From the NCBI GenBank assembly GCA_036927565.1, contig JAYESD010000001.1, positions 283,599,560-283,663,559 of the forward strand: a stretch of DNA of 64,000 bases. Reading direction: 5' to 3'. Each line of letters begins with the position of its first letter. The first letter of the stretch is position 1. Below are positions 43,082 through 56,400 of this stretch, one piece after another. The notes under the pieces are model-generated. The model worked only from the letters and a program-made list of their open reading frames with translations. It was not told the DNA's origin and made no database searches. The position numbers and the translations under genes were made by a program. The stretch comes from Tuctoria greenei. Lineage: Eukaryota; Streptophyta; Magnoliopsida; Poales; Poaceae.

Positions 43082-43249
43082 TTATTGCACCCGTCGGTTG
43101 CCCAGCCAGGCCGTAGGTTTTAATTTATGACTGCCGGTGGTCTCGCCCGGACCAACGTTTTTACTTTAAAGTCGTCAGTTTTTGAAAACCGACAGATTTA
43201 ATCCTTGTAAAATTGACGTCCCTGACGTTCAATTGCGGATTCTGTAGTG

Positions 43250-45068
43250 TAAACTTCTTATTGTTCTGGCCAACAATCTAGCAGACGCTTTATCCTAAAC
43301 AACATATAATTCATAATGTATAAGAATTAATGCATTCTTTGCGCGTGGAGTTAAGTCTGAGGGATAAAAGACAATGAATGCCTTCTAGATTTCGATGAAG
43401 CTTTTTTCCTACAGGAATGAACAACCTAAAGAAGGGAAATTGGAGGCACACGAGAGGTTGCCTGACACGGTTCTAGATTCCCCTAAAAACATTTTGAATT
43501 CAATTTATATATCTTGAATAATGTTTGAATCATTCTGTGAAAATGTTTGCAATTCGAAAGAGAGAATGGCAAATCTCTGGGCTGATTTGCTCACTGGGCT
43601 TGAAAACTGCTCGGTACAACATCCTTTTTAAGGGCCCCAAACGATCCTCAACACTAGCAAGTTTCTATGCAAATATCGCTCGTCACGCTAGCAATCTGTA
43701 TGAACAGCTAGCACGGAAAGCAAGGCAGGCAGGTCACCGGGGCTTCACTCGAATAGAGGTCGTCGTCCCGATTCAGTTTACAGCACAAACTGATCGACAC
43801 ATGGTTCTTGCCGGTGACCGTGCGGCGGGTACGATGAAAGCCAAGCACGACGATTGTACCGGGCATGCACGACACTAATTATGTGTTAGAAAATAAGAGG
43901 CAATTTACTAAACAATTCTAGGAAAATACATGACGCACACCGGAACCGACTCGGTTGTTGTAGACGCGTCCGTCTCTAACTTAGACTCTATCCAACTCGG
44001 CAGTTCAAAAGCTCAAATAAATTTTCTGTAAAAATATAAAATCCGAATTTGACTCGAGGCTCGAATTCAGGCGCGCGTGTGTGCGGGGCGAGGCGAGCGA
44101 GGAGGAGGAGCGCTCGGGGCACCCCTCTATTCTCTTCTTCTCTCTTACTCAAAGAGCGAAAGAACAACTTCTCTTATATGTAGAAGTTGCTCCCCTTCAG
44201 TTTCCATGTGAGACTAACTATTTAGCACCACCCTCTCTAATAGACCTTTAAGATTTTCTAAGAATTAATTATTCCAATAGTACGCAACACCCGGAGCTTC
44301 ATTCCATGGTCATGGACTGATTGTGTGTCAAGCATGAAGCACGCTTACCGATTGTGTGTCAAGCATGAAGCACGCTGGAAGAGTAAGGCGCCGGCGCAGA
44401 CACCGACGGTGATAAAAAGCGAGAATTATATTCTTTCCGGACAGTGACCCAGACTTGCCGGCTGCCTAGACGGCGCCAACCCGATTTGCGATTTGTGTTC
44501 GGAGACATTGTTAACACTGGTGGCTGCCGAGGTTTAGCTAGCCTTCCTTGCGGACGGAGGATTATGGTACTATCCCTCAAATTTCTGTAAATTATTTAGT
44601 CCTTTCGTTTTTTTATTTATCACCATTAGTATAAAAATGAACTAGTTGATAAATAGATAAAAAACAGAGGGAGTTTTCCGCAACCGGAACATTCGTTTTG
44701 GCAAGGGTTCAAAGATTTCAAAAACCTCACGTCGCCGCCCACGATATCACTCCGCCCAGGCCGGCCGGCGTCCGGCCGTCGGTGTCAAGCAACGAACTAA
44801 GAAGATGATTCGAGAATGATTCCCCTTCCTCCGGCAGGACCCGGCGTCGCACGCGCGTGTACCACTGGTTCCGCTCCAGTCACCGTACGTCGCCGCCACC
44901 CGCCCGGTCGCGCGGCTGCTCGCTCGCGTTGGTATCCCCGTCAGCCTCTTCGGCTCGCACGCCGGCCTCGGTTTCGCCACCGCCTCCTTAATTCTAGCGC
45001 CACTCAAGCAAACGCTGCCCGCTCCCCTACCGCACCGCCGCGTCCACCTCGCCATCCCGGCGCGCGCC
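43250..45068. other. Intergenic region upstream of the RFC-like gene
   Basis: No supported gene. It holds a 31-bp tandem duplication (44319-44345 and 44350-44376, GATTGTGTGTCAAGCATGAA...). A fragment ending AAAACAGAGGGAG (about 44573-44675) resembles a decayed Stowaway-type MITE. A CT-rich tract lies at 44128-44220. The last 350 bp is GC-rich and probably contains the promoter and 5' UTR; upstream ATGs at 44804 and 44815 are present. No TATA box was recognised. Confidence 0.45.
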
Positions 45069-47400
45069 ATGGCGACCGAGACCTCAGCGGACGTTCCACC
45101 ACCGGTCTCCGCGCCGTCGTCCCCCGCCAGCGGCACCATCACCACCCTCTCCGCCGTGCTCGCACAGGAACGGCGCCGCGAAAGAAGAACCGCCTTCCCA
45201 TCGGCCGCTCGCCACGGCCAGGGCCAGGGCCAGGGCCGGCTCCACCTCCTCATCCCGGCGTGCGGTCGGCCCGCGGGGGCCGCGCGGAGTAGGTCGTCTC
45301 CCTCGTCCTCGCCGCACTCCCAGCTCATGAACAGGCTCCACCGCTGGGGCGCTGCCCTCATGCCTAGGAGCGGCACCGCTGTCGCGCGCGACCTCGAGGC
45401 CCGGCGCCGCACACCGAGCCCCCCGCCACTGCCCAGACCGTCGCCGGCCAGGGCCGCGGCCTCGCGCCAGGAAACATCCGCTGTGTGTGCGAGTGTCCCA
45501 GAGAGGAGGCCTTTGAGGGAGAGAGAGAAGCTCGCCGCCCCAGCGTCGGCCGCGGGATCCAGAGCCGACGCCGAAGTTGAAGCCCGAGCGCCGGACGGGG
45601 CTGCTGGCGAGAGCATGACACCGCCAATCAGCCCAGTCGAAAGAGGAGAAGGAACCCAGCTGAAGGTTTCACCGAAGGAGACGATCAGGTCATCAGTTCC
45701 GCTGCAGATGAACATCAGTGAAGAGGGCACCAGGTGCCCTCTGTCCCCGGCCAACTCGCCGGCATTGTCCGTGGCGGCCGACGACAAGTTCGTGTGGGCA
45801 GACAAGTACCGGCCCAGTGTCCTCAACAAGTTCATCTGCAACAAGGGCGTCGCAGCAGAGCTCTACCAAATGGTGATCAATCGCCCACATGACAAACACT
45901 CTGATATTACAAGCTCTCCTCATGAATTGGACAACGCTTTCTAGTTTTAAGATCGGTAGCGATAAAGGGTCCTATCCATTATTTGAGAGTCGATACATCG
46001 ACAGCGATGGCTAGTGACATGACTTGCGGATCATATTAGATTGTACCCATTCTTCTACTCATTTACTTCATGCAGGTTGTTGAAAAGAACAGCAAACATC
46101 TCATATTCGAAGGACCACCCGCGGTCGGGAAGAGAAGCATGGTACTGGCGCTTATAAGGGATGCTTTTGGTACTGATGATCTTAAGGTCACTATACTAAC
46201 TTATTTCTTGGGGAATTGCCAACTCTCAGGCGTGTAAAATTAGCATATCCTTTTAACCTATGGTTTGAGTCGTCGGATCTTAGATCGAACGGCTCTAATT
46301 TTTTATTTATTTAACATATCAACATTTTTTCTACAGTTCAACACATAATCTTACAAAACAGAAAAATAATTGATAATAAGCGCATAAATCTTGAAATAGA
46401 TCTGGCAACTCAGGGTGTAGGTTAAAAGAATATGCTAATTTTAGATTGCTGAAAAATAGCATTCCGTATATCTTGTGTACAAGATAGCTTTCATTCTAAG
46501 AAGCTAGACCTTGGTGACTCACAAACTTCTGTGTTGTTCATTCTTGATGCCACAGATAAAGGAGCAGGAAAAGCGATTTGAACTGAAGGTAGCGTGCGTC
46601 AACTCGCTTTCTAAGTTATGACTCACGTTGTCAAAATCAAGAAAGTAACAACATTTTTAATCTTTCTTTGAAGTTTACATAATATAATTTCTTTTTCACT
46701 GTCTCCTGTTGACGTATTGGCCGACGCGTAGGGAGAAATTAGAAAGCATATTGATGTCAAAGTGAGGATTTCAGAACATCATGTGGAAGTAAACTTGGCT
46801 GATTTACATGGCTACGAAAAGTATGTCATACCTACTTTGTTGAACGAATCCATCCCCTCACCAAACTCCGTTTGTGATCATACTAATTGCAGAGGTAACT
46901 GGCAATATTGTGTTAGTGATGAAAGTGCCTCAGCTGTGTGTTCTTCGTTGATTTACCGGTATTTTTGTACATGATGTGGTTAAGCATATGTTGTTTATCT
47001 ACATGCAGTGATTGTTCTCCATGACGCTGATAAACTGTCCTCAGATCTTCAACAATATATCGGCTGGTTTTTGGAGAGATATGCAGGGTGCAACAAAACC
47101 ATTTTCTGCTGCTCGGATGCTTCAAACCTTGAAGCTCTCGAGCATCTCTTTAAAGTGGTCACACTTCAGCCACCTTCATTTGACGAGGTACCCTGCTCAT
47201 CAGCCACGCCTTCTTTTTCACCTATTGCATTTGACAGTTTGCTAAAAGATGATTTTCTCTCAGATAATCAATGTTCTTGAGTACATTGCTACTCAGGAGA
47301 GGATAGACTTGTCTCATGATCTCGCCAAGAGAATAACAGCAAGCGCAAGTAATAATCTTCGACAAGCAATACGTTCTTTTGAAGCCACTTGGAAGGCAAA
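45069..47400 (+). CDS. RFC-like gene, exons 1-6 (extension and ATPase core)
   Basis: Exon 1 encodes the low-complexity Ser/Pro/Ala/Arg-rich extension and the start of the core (VWADKYRPSVLNKFICNK). Exon 2 has the nucleotide-binding loop GPPAVGKRS (residues 281-289), with Arg after the invariant Lys. Exon 4 has HHVEVNLADLHGYEK. Exon 5 has VIVLHDADKL (371-380) at the Walker B position, lacking the usual DE pair, and ERYAGCNKTIFCCSD. The SRC arginine-finger motif of canonical RFC subunits is not seen where it would follow. Exon 6 has the sensor 2-like SNNLRQAIRSFE. The deviations suggest a weak or non-hydrolysing subunit; that is inference. Confidence 0.85.
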
Positions 47401-50400
47401 GTAAGCAATTAAGAAAACAAATTATCCTCCTTTTTAAATTAAATGATTTGAACCATTAACCATGGTCATAGGATTGTACTTGTTGAAACGACATTTCCTC
47501 CGGTACTACTTAGAAGTAGTCCGCGAAGGTTTATATTTAGGCGAGACGCTAAACAAGATCCAAGAACAAGGTGACACAAGAATTTTGCGTGGTTCGGGCC
47601 GCCTCAGCGAAATACCCTACTCCACGGGATATGTGTTGTTTGTACGAGAATGCATAAATCTGAGCTTAGTTGTGTATGAGATCAGATGTCTTTCTATCGT
47701 GCAGCGCAATCCTTTTATGCGTCAAAAATTGGATGTTACAGTGCGCTAGAGACCGACAGATGGTACCGACTGTATTAATCACCCTATACACGATCTACAA
47801 GCATAATGGTGATTAAGAGTGTGCTAATCTGCCTTGATGGCAGCGTTACCGGTGTTGATAGCCTTCTGATCATGCATCATTAACACAGAGTTAAAGACAC
47901 GTTAACTAAGTTTTGCAACAACAGTTTTATTACCCTTAAATGTCAGCGTCATTGAAGATCCCGGAGTCCTCCCATTGTAGACGTAGATCCGCACACCTGA
48001 CACATGTCAGCACCAGAGCTTCCCTTAGCGGGGAGGTAGGTCCGGTGTTATAGGACACGTGGCAGCACTGGAGATTCCCTCAGCGGGGAGGCAGATCTGG
48101 TGTTATAGGACACAGGCAGCGCCAGAGCGACCCTATGGAGGGAGGCAAGTCCAGCACTGGACACGTGGCAGCGCTGGAGCCACCCTAAGGAGGGAGGCAG
48201 GTTCGGCACTGCGGGACACGTGTTGCCTCCGGAAGTCCACAATACTGAAAGGTGAAACTCAACGCGTCTTCTTCTGGTACGAAGGGATACCTGAGATGCA
48301 GGGTATCAACAGTGGCCCCCGGTCCCACCTCTACTGAGATTGTGAGGTTTCGATACCGGAGGTGGGGCCATTATCTCTCCCGCGCTGCTGTTTCAGCTTT
48401 CCTCTTGGGACACGCGACCTTTCTTGATTTGGAAGGTTAGATACATGACGTGTGGATCCCGTGCAATTTAAGGATACTGGTTCCCAATACGATTTTCGTA
48501 TTGGTTCCCAGCACAATCTCTGTAACCCCGACGGACCGCCGTCCTTGGGTTTCCAACTTCTAATCATGACAATGGTTCATCTTCTGTGACTTCTTCGGCA
48601 AAGTGGACCTGGGCCCTGTTTATCATTGACGAAGTAACTTTGTTGAGTGTAATCAAGGTCCGGATGCAGTTGACATCCAAGCATTGCAGAGGATTAATAA
48701 AGGGAGAGGCTTTGTAAGAGGAGAGAACTCTTACGTATCGATCTGTTTTTGTGCATAGAGTTCTCCGCTTGAACCCTTGCATCACGCTCCCACTTTTGCT
48801 GCACTTTGCGGGGATGGAACTCAGACTTCCTCCCAAGAAGCTTGTAAACGAGAGGGATCTTACAAGAGTCCGGAAGCTGATGGGCTGGCAGAGCGACTCC
48901 TTTAACAATGTTATTTGCTGCGGCAAGCTCCCATTCAAGAAGGATTGTTCTGACAACATTGTCTACTTCTCAGCATATGTTATGTTTGGATTAGTTCCGC
49001 TAGTGTCCAGCTTATTGCTCATGCTGCTGGAATTATACGGGCTCCAACTGCAGCATCTCGGCCCTCACACGATCTTGCTGGTGGCAATCTTCGTCCACTT
49101 CTGTGAGATGTGGGTAGGCGTGCCACCCTGCTGTTGACAGCTGTTATATACTAATTTCACCCGTCAATATAACTCAATTATGTGAAGGAACTATCATTTC
49201 TTGCACACATCACCTTTCTATTTAACCTATTTCCACTTGTCATTGGAGAAAATGGTACATGCAGGAGTTTTATGCAGAAATGATGTGAAATAAGGGGATG
49301 GATCCTATAAAATATCATTCCGGCCAATCAAGTGACGACACATGGCACCACATGGATCAAATGACCCACAAACAGAAGTATACGAGGCCATCCAATGGTG
49401 TAGTACCCATATAAAGGAATGGGACCCACCTGACAGAGACTTGGAGGAAGCACAACCCCAACAGAGCCAAGACCAGGTCGACCGACTAGGTCTTGCTGCC
49501 AAACGCGGTCAAACGCCATGTGTTGACTCCTCCTAGCTTGAAGAGGTCATGAGTGACTGATTCACACGCTTTTGATGGCGAGAACTGACTCTTCTCCAAG
49601 CTATAAATAGGACCCCCTCACTTCAACACACACCACTTGAGTATTCTTCCTTTGTATCCACTACTCTCCATAGGTTTAGAGGAGTATAGGCTGTACAGAG
49701 GAGAGCCTCTAGTCCATAGTCAAAGTAGGAGAGGAGTAGAAGGAGTCTCTTCCCAATTTCCAATTGGGAAAGGTATGTCTCCTATATTCCTATTTGTATT
49801 TGTGACTTTATTTATAATAAAGATGTTATCTTTAGTCTTCTATTATTCATATACTTGGATGAAGCGTTTTTTGTTTGATTCTGGATTCCATGTATGTGGT
49901 AGGAATAGTATTTATGATTGTGTTATACCATTCTTATTACATCATCATGAACACTATAAACCTCCACTATAGTCTAATTAGCTATGATATGACCATATTA
50001 ATATGAATCACTTATGCTATGAATTAGCATTGGTTCAACGATGATTTAGTTCATTGCCTTAGGATGGCTTGTGCCTAGGCTCTTAAGGTAATTACTTAAT
50101 ATGCTAGCTTGGTGTTAGGATAGAGGGTAGCGTTGAATGTCTTGTAGACCCACGAATTGAAGAGGTACGCAGTATGTGGTGACAGTTCTATCTGTCCTTT
50201 GTAATCCTCCACGTTCGGCTATGCCACACGCTCTTGGCAGGAGTCGCCTAGTGTTGCTAGGGGTAAACCCGTGCTCAATGTGTTAATCCACTTAGCATTA
50301 GATTCATAATTAATATAATCATTAGTAACTAACTTAGGCTATGTATATGTACATTAGAAGCATAGTAAGAGTATCTACCTAACTCTTAGTCTAGCCCCTC

Positions 50401-53400
50401 TATTACCTCATTTATCCCCTTAGGATAAGATGCTCTTGTGTGTGTCATACTACCTCAATTACCCTTTATCCATCCTTGCTAGAACCCTACCTAGACCAAC
50501 CTAGCCTCTCTATTTGATGATTTTTTTACTTCCATCTAGCCTTATTTTGGGAGAATATAAATGACACCCTTTGGGAATACTCTTAGAGGGGAAATAGTAC
50601 ATCCATAGTTTCCGTGCGCTTGCAGATTTACATGTATAATATAAAACTTACGAACAAGCATTTCTAGCACCCCTGCTAGGGATGAATTGTTAGTAGTGCG
50701 TAGAAAATATCAACAAGTATTTCTGGCCCCTTTGTCGGGGAAGGCAGTCGGAGTATTGCATGATTGAGTGAATAGGATAGGACCCTGGTAGCTTTTAGTA
50801 AGATGATTCTTCTTTGTTTTCGCATTTTATGTGAAAATAGGGTAGTGTATGTTATCTTTAGTCTTCTATTGTTCATATACTTGGATGAAGCGTTTCTTGT
50901 TTGATTGTGGATTCCATGTATGTGGTAGGAATAGTATTTATGATTGTGTTATACTATTCTTATTACATCATCATAAATACTATAAACCTCCACTATAGTC
51001 TAATTAGCTAGGATATGACTATATTAATATGAATCACTTATGCTATGAATTAACATTGGTTCAACAATGATTTAGTTCATTGCCTTAGGATGGCTTGTGC
51101 CTAGGCTCTTAAGGTAATTACTTAATATGCTAGCATGGTGCTAGGATAGAGAGTAGTGTCGAATGTCTCGTAGACCCACCAATTGAAGAGGTAGGCAGTA
51201 GGTGGTGACAGCTCTATCCGTCCTTTGTAATCCTCCACGTTCGGTTATGCGACACGCTCTTGGCGGGAGTCCCCTAGTGTTGCTAGGGGTAAACCCGTGC
51301 CCGATGTGTTAATCCACTTAGCATGAGAATTCATAATTAACACGATCATTAATAACTAATTTAGGCTATGTATATGTACATTAGAAGCATTTGTAGGAGT
51401 CTCTACCTAGTTCTTAGCATAGTCCCTCTTTACCCCATATTATTCCCTTAGCATAGAATGCTCTTGTGTGTATCACACTATCTCAATTACCCTTTATCCA
51501 TCCTTGCTAGAGCCCTACCTAGATCAACCTAGCATTTCCACTTGATGATTGTTTTACTTCCATCTAGTCTTCCTTTAGGAGAATATAAATGACACCCTTT
51601 GGGAATACTCTTAGAGGAGAAATGCTACATCGATAGTTTCTGTACGCTTGCATATTTACATGTATAATATAAAACCTACCAACAAGCATTTCTAGCACTC
51701 CTGCTAGGAAAGAATTGTTAGTAGTGCATAGGAAATAACAACACCTGTTTGTCGTTATTTCGGACCTTCTTCACACTCTGGGTGACAGTGCCTCTTGGGG
51801 TTCTACTACTTTATAAGATGTAGGAATCCCCCATACAAGTACATCAGGTCCTTTCCTTCCGAAAAGTGGGAGACCTGGAAGATTGATTGGGTAGCTATCC
51901 AGGTGGACTGTCACGACCGGTTGGAGTTGCCAAAAGGATTCCCGACAACGGGGTCTGACTCCTTGGAAGTGCTCCTGAAGCTGACAGAAGAGTACTACCC
52001 TGTGCTATCAAGAATCTGGAACTTGGTCGAAGGAGGATTGACGTATCTGATGGTCCTCGACAACTTCCTGACCAACCATTGGGCTCCACTCAAGGAGCGA
52101 GAGTTTGCAGCTTGATCATACTCCAAAGAAATGGATTTCCTCCGGATTGACATTGGTCTGGGAACCAACTTAGATGAGAATGTCCTGAAGCTCCATCTGC
52201 AAAAGTTGTACAACAAAACTTTATCAAGAGATGACCTTGTACCTTCGGCAGAGTTCTTGCCTCTGTGTGTAGTTCCGAAGGTCAGGAGGGAGCTGCAAAA
52301 GGTGATGTTAGTCCTTGACGATACAGGTCTTGTGGTGCGACAAAGGAGCATTCCACCAGCAGGGATTGTGATCCCCGGAGCTTTGGGCCCCTACCCACAT
52401 GGAGGGTCCAGACCTGACCTATCAGTGGGAAGGGCAAGGCTCCTGTAGAACCAAGTCAGAAGAAGTCTGACTCAAGTCGGGGCAAAGGCAAAGAGCCGTC
52501 GACACCTCTAGTCGGAAGAGGAAGTTGACACGAGCTGATGGCAGCTCTATCGGAGCAGCTCTGACGAAAGCGATGCCACTGCCTCGCCCGACCCTCAAGT
52601 CAGTGTTGGTTGTGACTCTAGCAACGACAACCCTGGATCCGGTGGCCAAGGTGAGCTCTAGGCTTAGGAAACGTATTCGGACCCTCTACCTATGGCGGGC
52701 GCTAGGTCCAGCAAGTCTTCTACTCTAGTCCTGGTGCCAATAGCAGGCTCCGGGATCGAAGTGTCTTCTCAGATGATAGCACCAGGTGCGAGAAATAATA
52801 CAACACCTGCTCTGAAGATCCCGGATGTATTGATGCCGGTGGCCGCCACGCCTCCTGGGGTGAAGTCCGGAGCTCCTGCCTCACTGGCGACAGTGGATTC
52901 TGACTCCGGTCGTCCAAGGAAGAGGCTTCGTGCCGGCTGAAGCTACCGCAAGTAATGATCAACATTTGAAATTGTGTTTTCTTCTTACTTCTTGTTTTTT
53001 TTGTTGAATTAGTTTTTTCCTCTGTTTCCATAGTGTCGAGAGCTGCTGCTACTCCAGCACCAGCAACCAGCCACGTCAAGGTTGCAGCCGTTGAGACCAC
53101 GTCGGCCAAAGCTCCTGTTGATCCTGCAGCCTCTCCTATGGTCATGACGGATGACACGACGGTTCTAGAGTCCACTGATGCCAAGACTAGCTCGTGGCCA
53201 GCAGCTGAAGGTGCCATGGTTGTGTTGAACCACGCAGAAGAAGCACCGGAGCAAGTTGTGGTTATACCAGAGCCAACGGCAGAGATACTGGAGCGAGCAC
53301 CGGAGATACTGGTTGAAGCTCCAAAGATATCGGCTCCCACAATTGATGCCACGCTGGAGCCGATGATGGGCGTCGAGATAACGCCAACACCAGAGGTAGA

Positions 53401-56400
53401 CACCACGCTGCCAGCTGAGCTTGCGCCTGCAACGGAGTCTTCAGTCGACGTTGCAGTGGAGCAGCCAGCTGACACCACAATGGTGTCAGAGTCAGCACCT
53501 GAAGATCCAACTACGGGACCTTCAATGTCTGCGTCGAAGGTTGAAGAGCTTCTGGAACTCAGTCCAGCTGATGTCGAGTTGTTGGAGTTCATGCTTGTGC
53601 CATGGGCTCCAACGACTATCCCGGAGGCTATGGGAGCTCCGACAGATCCTCAGGAAGGTCCGGAGCCGATCTCCCTGTCGCTCTCGATTGAGAACGCTTG
53701 CTCAAGCCTTCGCCAAGTTCAAATCAGCTTCGACTACGAGCGAAGTGCTCTGGAAGCAGAACGGGAAACTCTGCGGTGGTGGCGGAAGCTTCTCAACTTC
53801 AAGACGAAGTCAACACAGACCCGCCTGGCCGACTTCAGGGACCTGCTCGCAGCCGAGAAGACGCGGCTAAAACGGATGGATGAGCTGCTAGATGATAGGC
53901 GAGCTGCCATAGAAGCTCTAAGGAGAAGACTCACGAGATTTATGACAAGGCGACAGAAGCTAACAATTTGGCGGATGCTCGCTTTGAGACCCTAGACAAG
54001 CTGAGGGATGAGCTCCTCAAATGACAGGAAGCTATCGACAATAAGGATCAAGAGCTCCAAAAGAGAAACGTTGAAATCTCTCAAAAGTTGGAGCGCAGTG
54101 AGCAAGACTTGGCTAACTGCGTTGAGAAATTCAAGTCCTGGTGTGATAGAGAAAAGCACCAAGTATGGCTGACAGGAGAGGGAGTCAGCAAGCAGGAAAG
54201 TGTTGTCTCTGCCAGGGAAATCAAGGTGAAGGCCAAAGAGAAAGAGCTAACATATAAGAAGGACCGTCTGAACCTCTGAGAGAAATAAATTGCTGACCAA
54301 GAAAGGCAGTTAGCTGACGGATTCAACAACATGCCAAGGAGGTCGAGCGGTTCTCCAAAGATGGTTCTGCGAAACTTTCATGTGCTAGGAGATCTCTAGA
54401 GGAGCTCCGAACCTCACAGAAGGTTGAAGTTCATCGGATCTGGGACTTCCTAGGGCATGCGGAAGAAGCACTAGTGCCTCTAGGTTTCAGTCCGGTTCTA
54501 CCCGTCGACCCAGAGCTTGAAATGGACAGAGCCTTGATAGCTCTGAATTCAGCTGGAGACAAGCTAGGAAGACTGGAAGACGTAATCTGCGACCAGCTTG
54601 AGAATGAGGGAAAGTCTCTGGCCAAGTCAGTCACAGAATATGTGCTAACTTGCTTCCGCAGTCGGGACCTCTCTATGTCTCTAGCTCCAGTGACTGATGG
54701 ACCCATAACTGAGACAGAAGAAGCTGCCAAGGCAAGTGTCCAAGAAGCTATCGAGAAGATTGCCGCGTTGTTCCGACGGAACTCCAACCAGTAGCTAGGA
54801 TTTTTTCTTCCCTTTGTATCTTCAACTTGTATAATCTTTTGAACTTTTGAATGAAATCCTCTTGAATTCCATTTTTTGTCTTCAATATTATCATTGGCTT
54901 AGTCTTGCTACGGGACCTTCAACGTCTGCGCCAGAGGTTGACGAGCTTCCGGAACTCAGTCCAACTGATGTCGAGTTGTTGGATTCCATGCTTGTGTCAT
55001 GGGCTTGAACCACTGCCCCGAAGGCTATTGGAGCTCCGACGGATCCTTAGGAAGGTCCAAAGCTGACCCCCCCTGCCGCTCTCGATTGAGGACATGTACT
55101 ATAAGGATCTTAGCAATGTCTTGAAGATGTTGTAGTAGCTCCAAACTCAAAACTTTTGAGTTAGCTCCGAGAACCCCTTGCCAATGTACGGGACGTCGAC
55201 TGTGGGCCCCCTCGGAGGTGTCGGAGCTAGTTACTTCGACGGCGCCCATCATCAACGTGTGAAAAGTCGACGGTAGGCCCCCTGGGTGGTGCCGGAGCTA
55301 GATGCTCCAGTGGTGCCCATTATCAATGTGCGAAACGTCGACGTTGGGCCTCCTGGATGGTGCCGGAACTAGATGCTCCAGTGGTGCCCATTATCAACGT
55401 GCGAAACGTCGACGTCATGCCCCCTGGGTGGTGCCGAAACTCCGAGAACGAGCGTGAAAATCATTTGTCCTGCACATGAGAGTCAAGAAAAGTAGTAAAA
55501 TGCTTTTTCTTGCCTATAGATTAGCAGCGGCTTATTGTCCTTAATTAAAATTTAGGCCCTAACCAACTCAATGCAATATACTTAGTATACTAGTTGTGCT
55601 TTATAGGTCCATGCGCTGTTCGGACCCACCTTACTATGACACAACACCAGAATAGGTAGAGTGACGTACGTAGAGTGTTGGACCAGGCTAAGCCTCAGAG
55701 CTAGGAGAAGCAGCGACCATCATCTCCCAACGCAAAGTCTTAACTACGCGCCGAGAGGTAATGTCCCAAGACCCTCCATACATCATATTGAGAGTCTTCC
55801 TACGTTCGTTGTTGGAGCTGGTGTCGGAGTCGTCGATGGTGTTGTAGACCGCTAGCTGCTGATCAGACAAAGCTTCAGTAACCTTCTGTTTGCCTTCCCG
55901 CTGGCAGAAAGGTGTGTCATCTTGACGCTTGCTCTGGTGTTCAACGAGCTTTTTGACCTCGCGGCAATCTTTAAGATTATGGCCAGTGGATTTATAGATT
56001 GGGCACCACATCTTGTCACCGTCTTTGGACGATAGTCGAGGTCGCTTGTCGAGGCGTGGCCCCCGGTCACCAGTTGTTGTTGCTGCTGCAATAGTAGGTA
56101 TTCTAGCAAGTGACTTGTTCTTGTCACTTGACTTTTTTTTGCTACTACCTTGGACGGCAGTAGCTCCAGCTTTGGAGGTGGACTGTTTGGCCTCTGCAGC
56201 AGACTTGGAGTGCATCTCCCGGCCCTCAGCAGTCCTGACACATTTATTAGTCAAGCTAAAGAGTTTCGTGACGCTACTGATGTTTTTTGTCGCTAGCTTC
56301 TCCAACATCTTCTTGTCTTGAAATCCCTGTCAGAATGCAACAACGACAGAAGCATTGGAGATAGAAGTGATGGTGTTATGTACCTGAGAGAATCGATGGA

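Larger units (their letters stand above)
34576..43249 (-). mobile_element. CACTA (En/Spm-like) DNA transposon remnant
   Basis: The plus-strand right edge reads ATTCTGTAGTG at 43249. On the minus strand it therefore starts CACTACAGAAT, a classic CACTA end, with GTCGG/CCGAC-rich subterminal DNA (42620-43245). Inside on the minus strand are a transposase-associated domain (40074-40400) and exons resembling the second CACTA gene (34580-34740, 35170-35600). It is interrupted by element G on the left (its other end lies outside the window), by F (35691-39762) and by a Tourist MITE. The catalytic transposase core was not found, so it is non-autonomous. Confidence 0.65.

Noticed and set aside
43525..43878. 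117-codon plus-strand ORF
   Set aside because: No domain, no homologous context and no splice or promoter support; probably chance.
44747..45844. 365-codon minus-strand ORF
   Set aside because: Shadow of the GC-rich first exon of the RFC-like gene; the plus strand has AAA+ motifs and phased splice sites.
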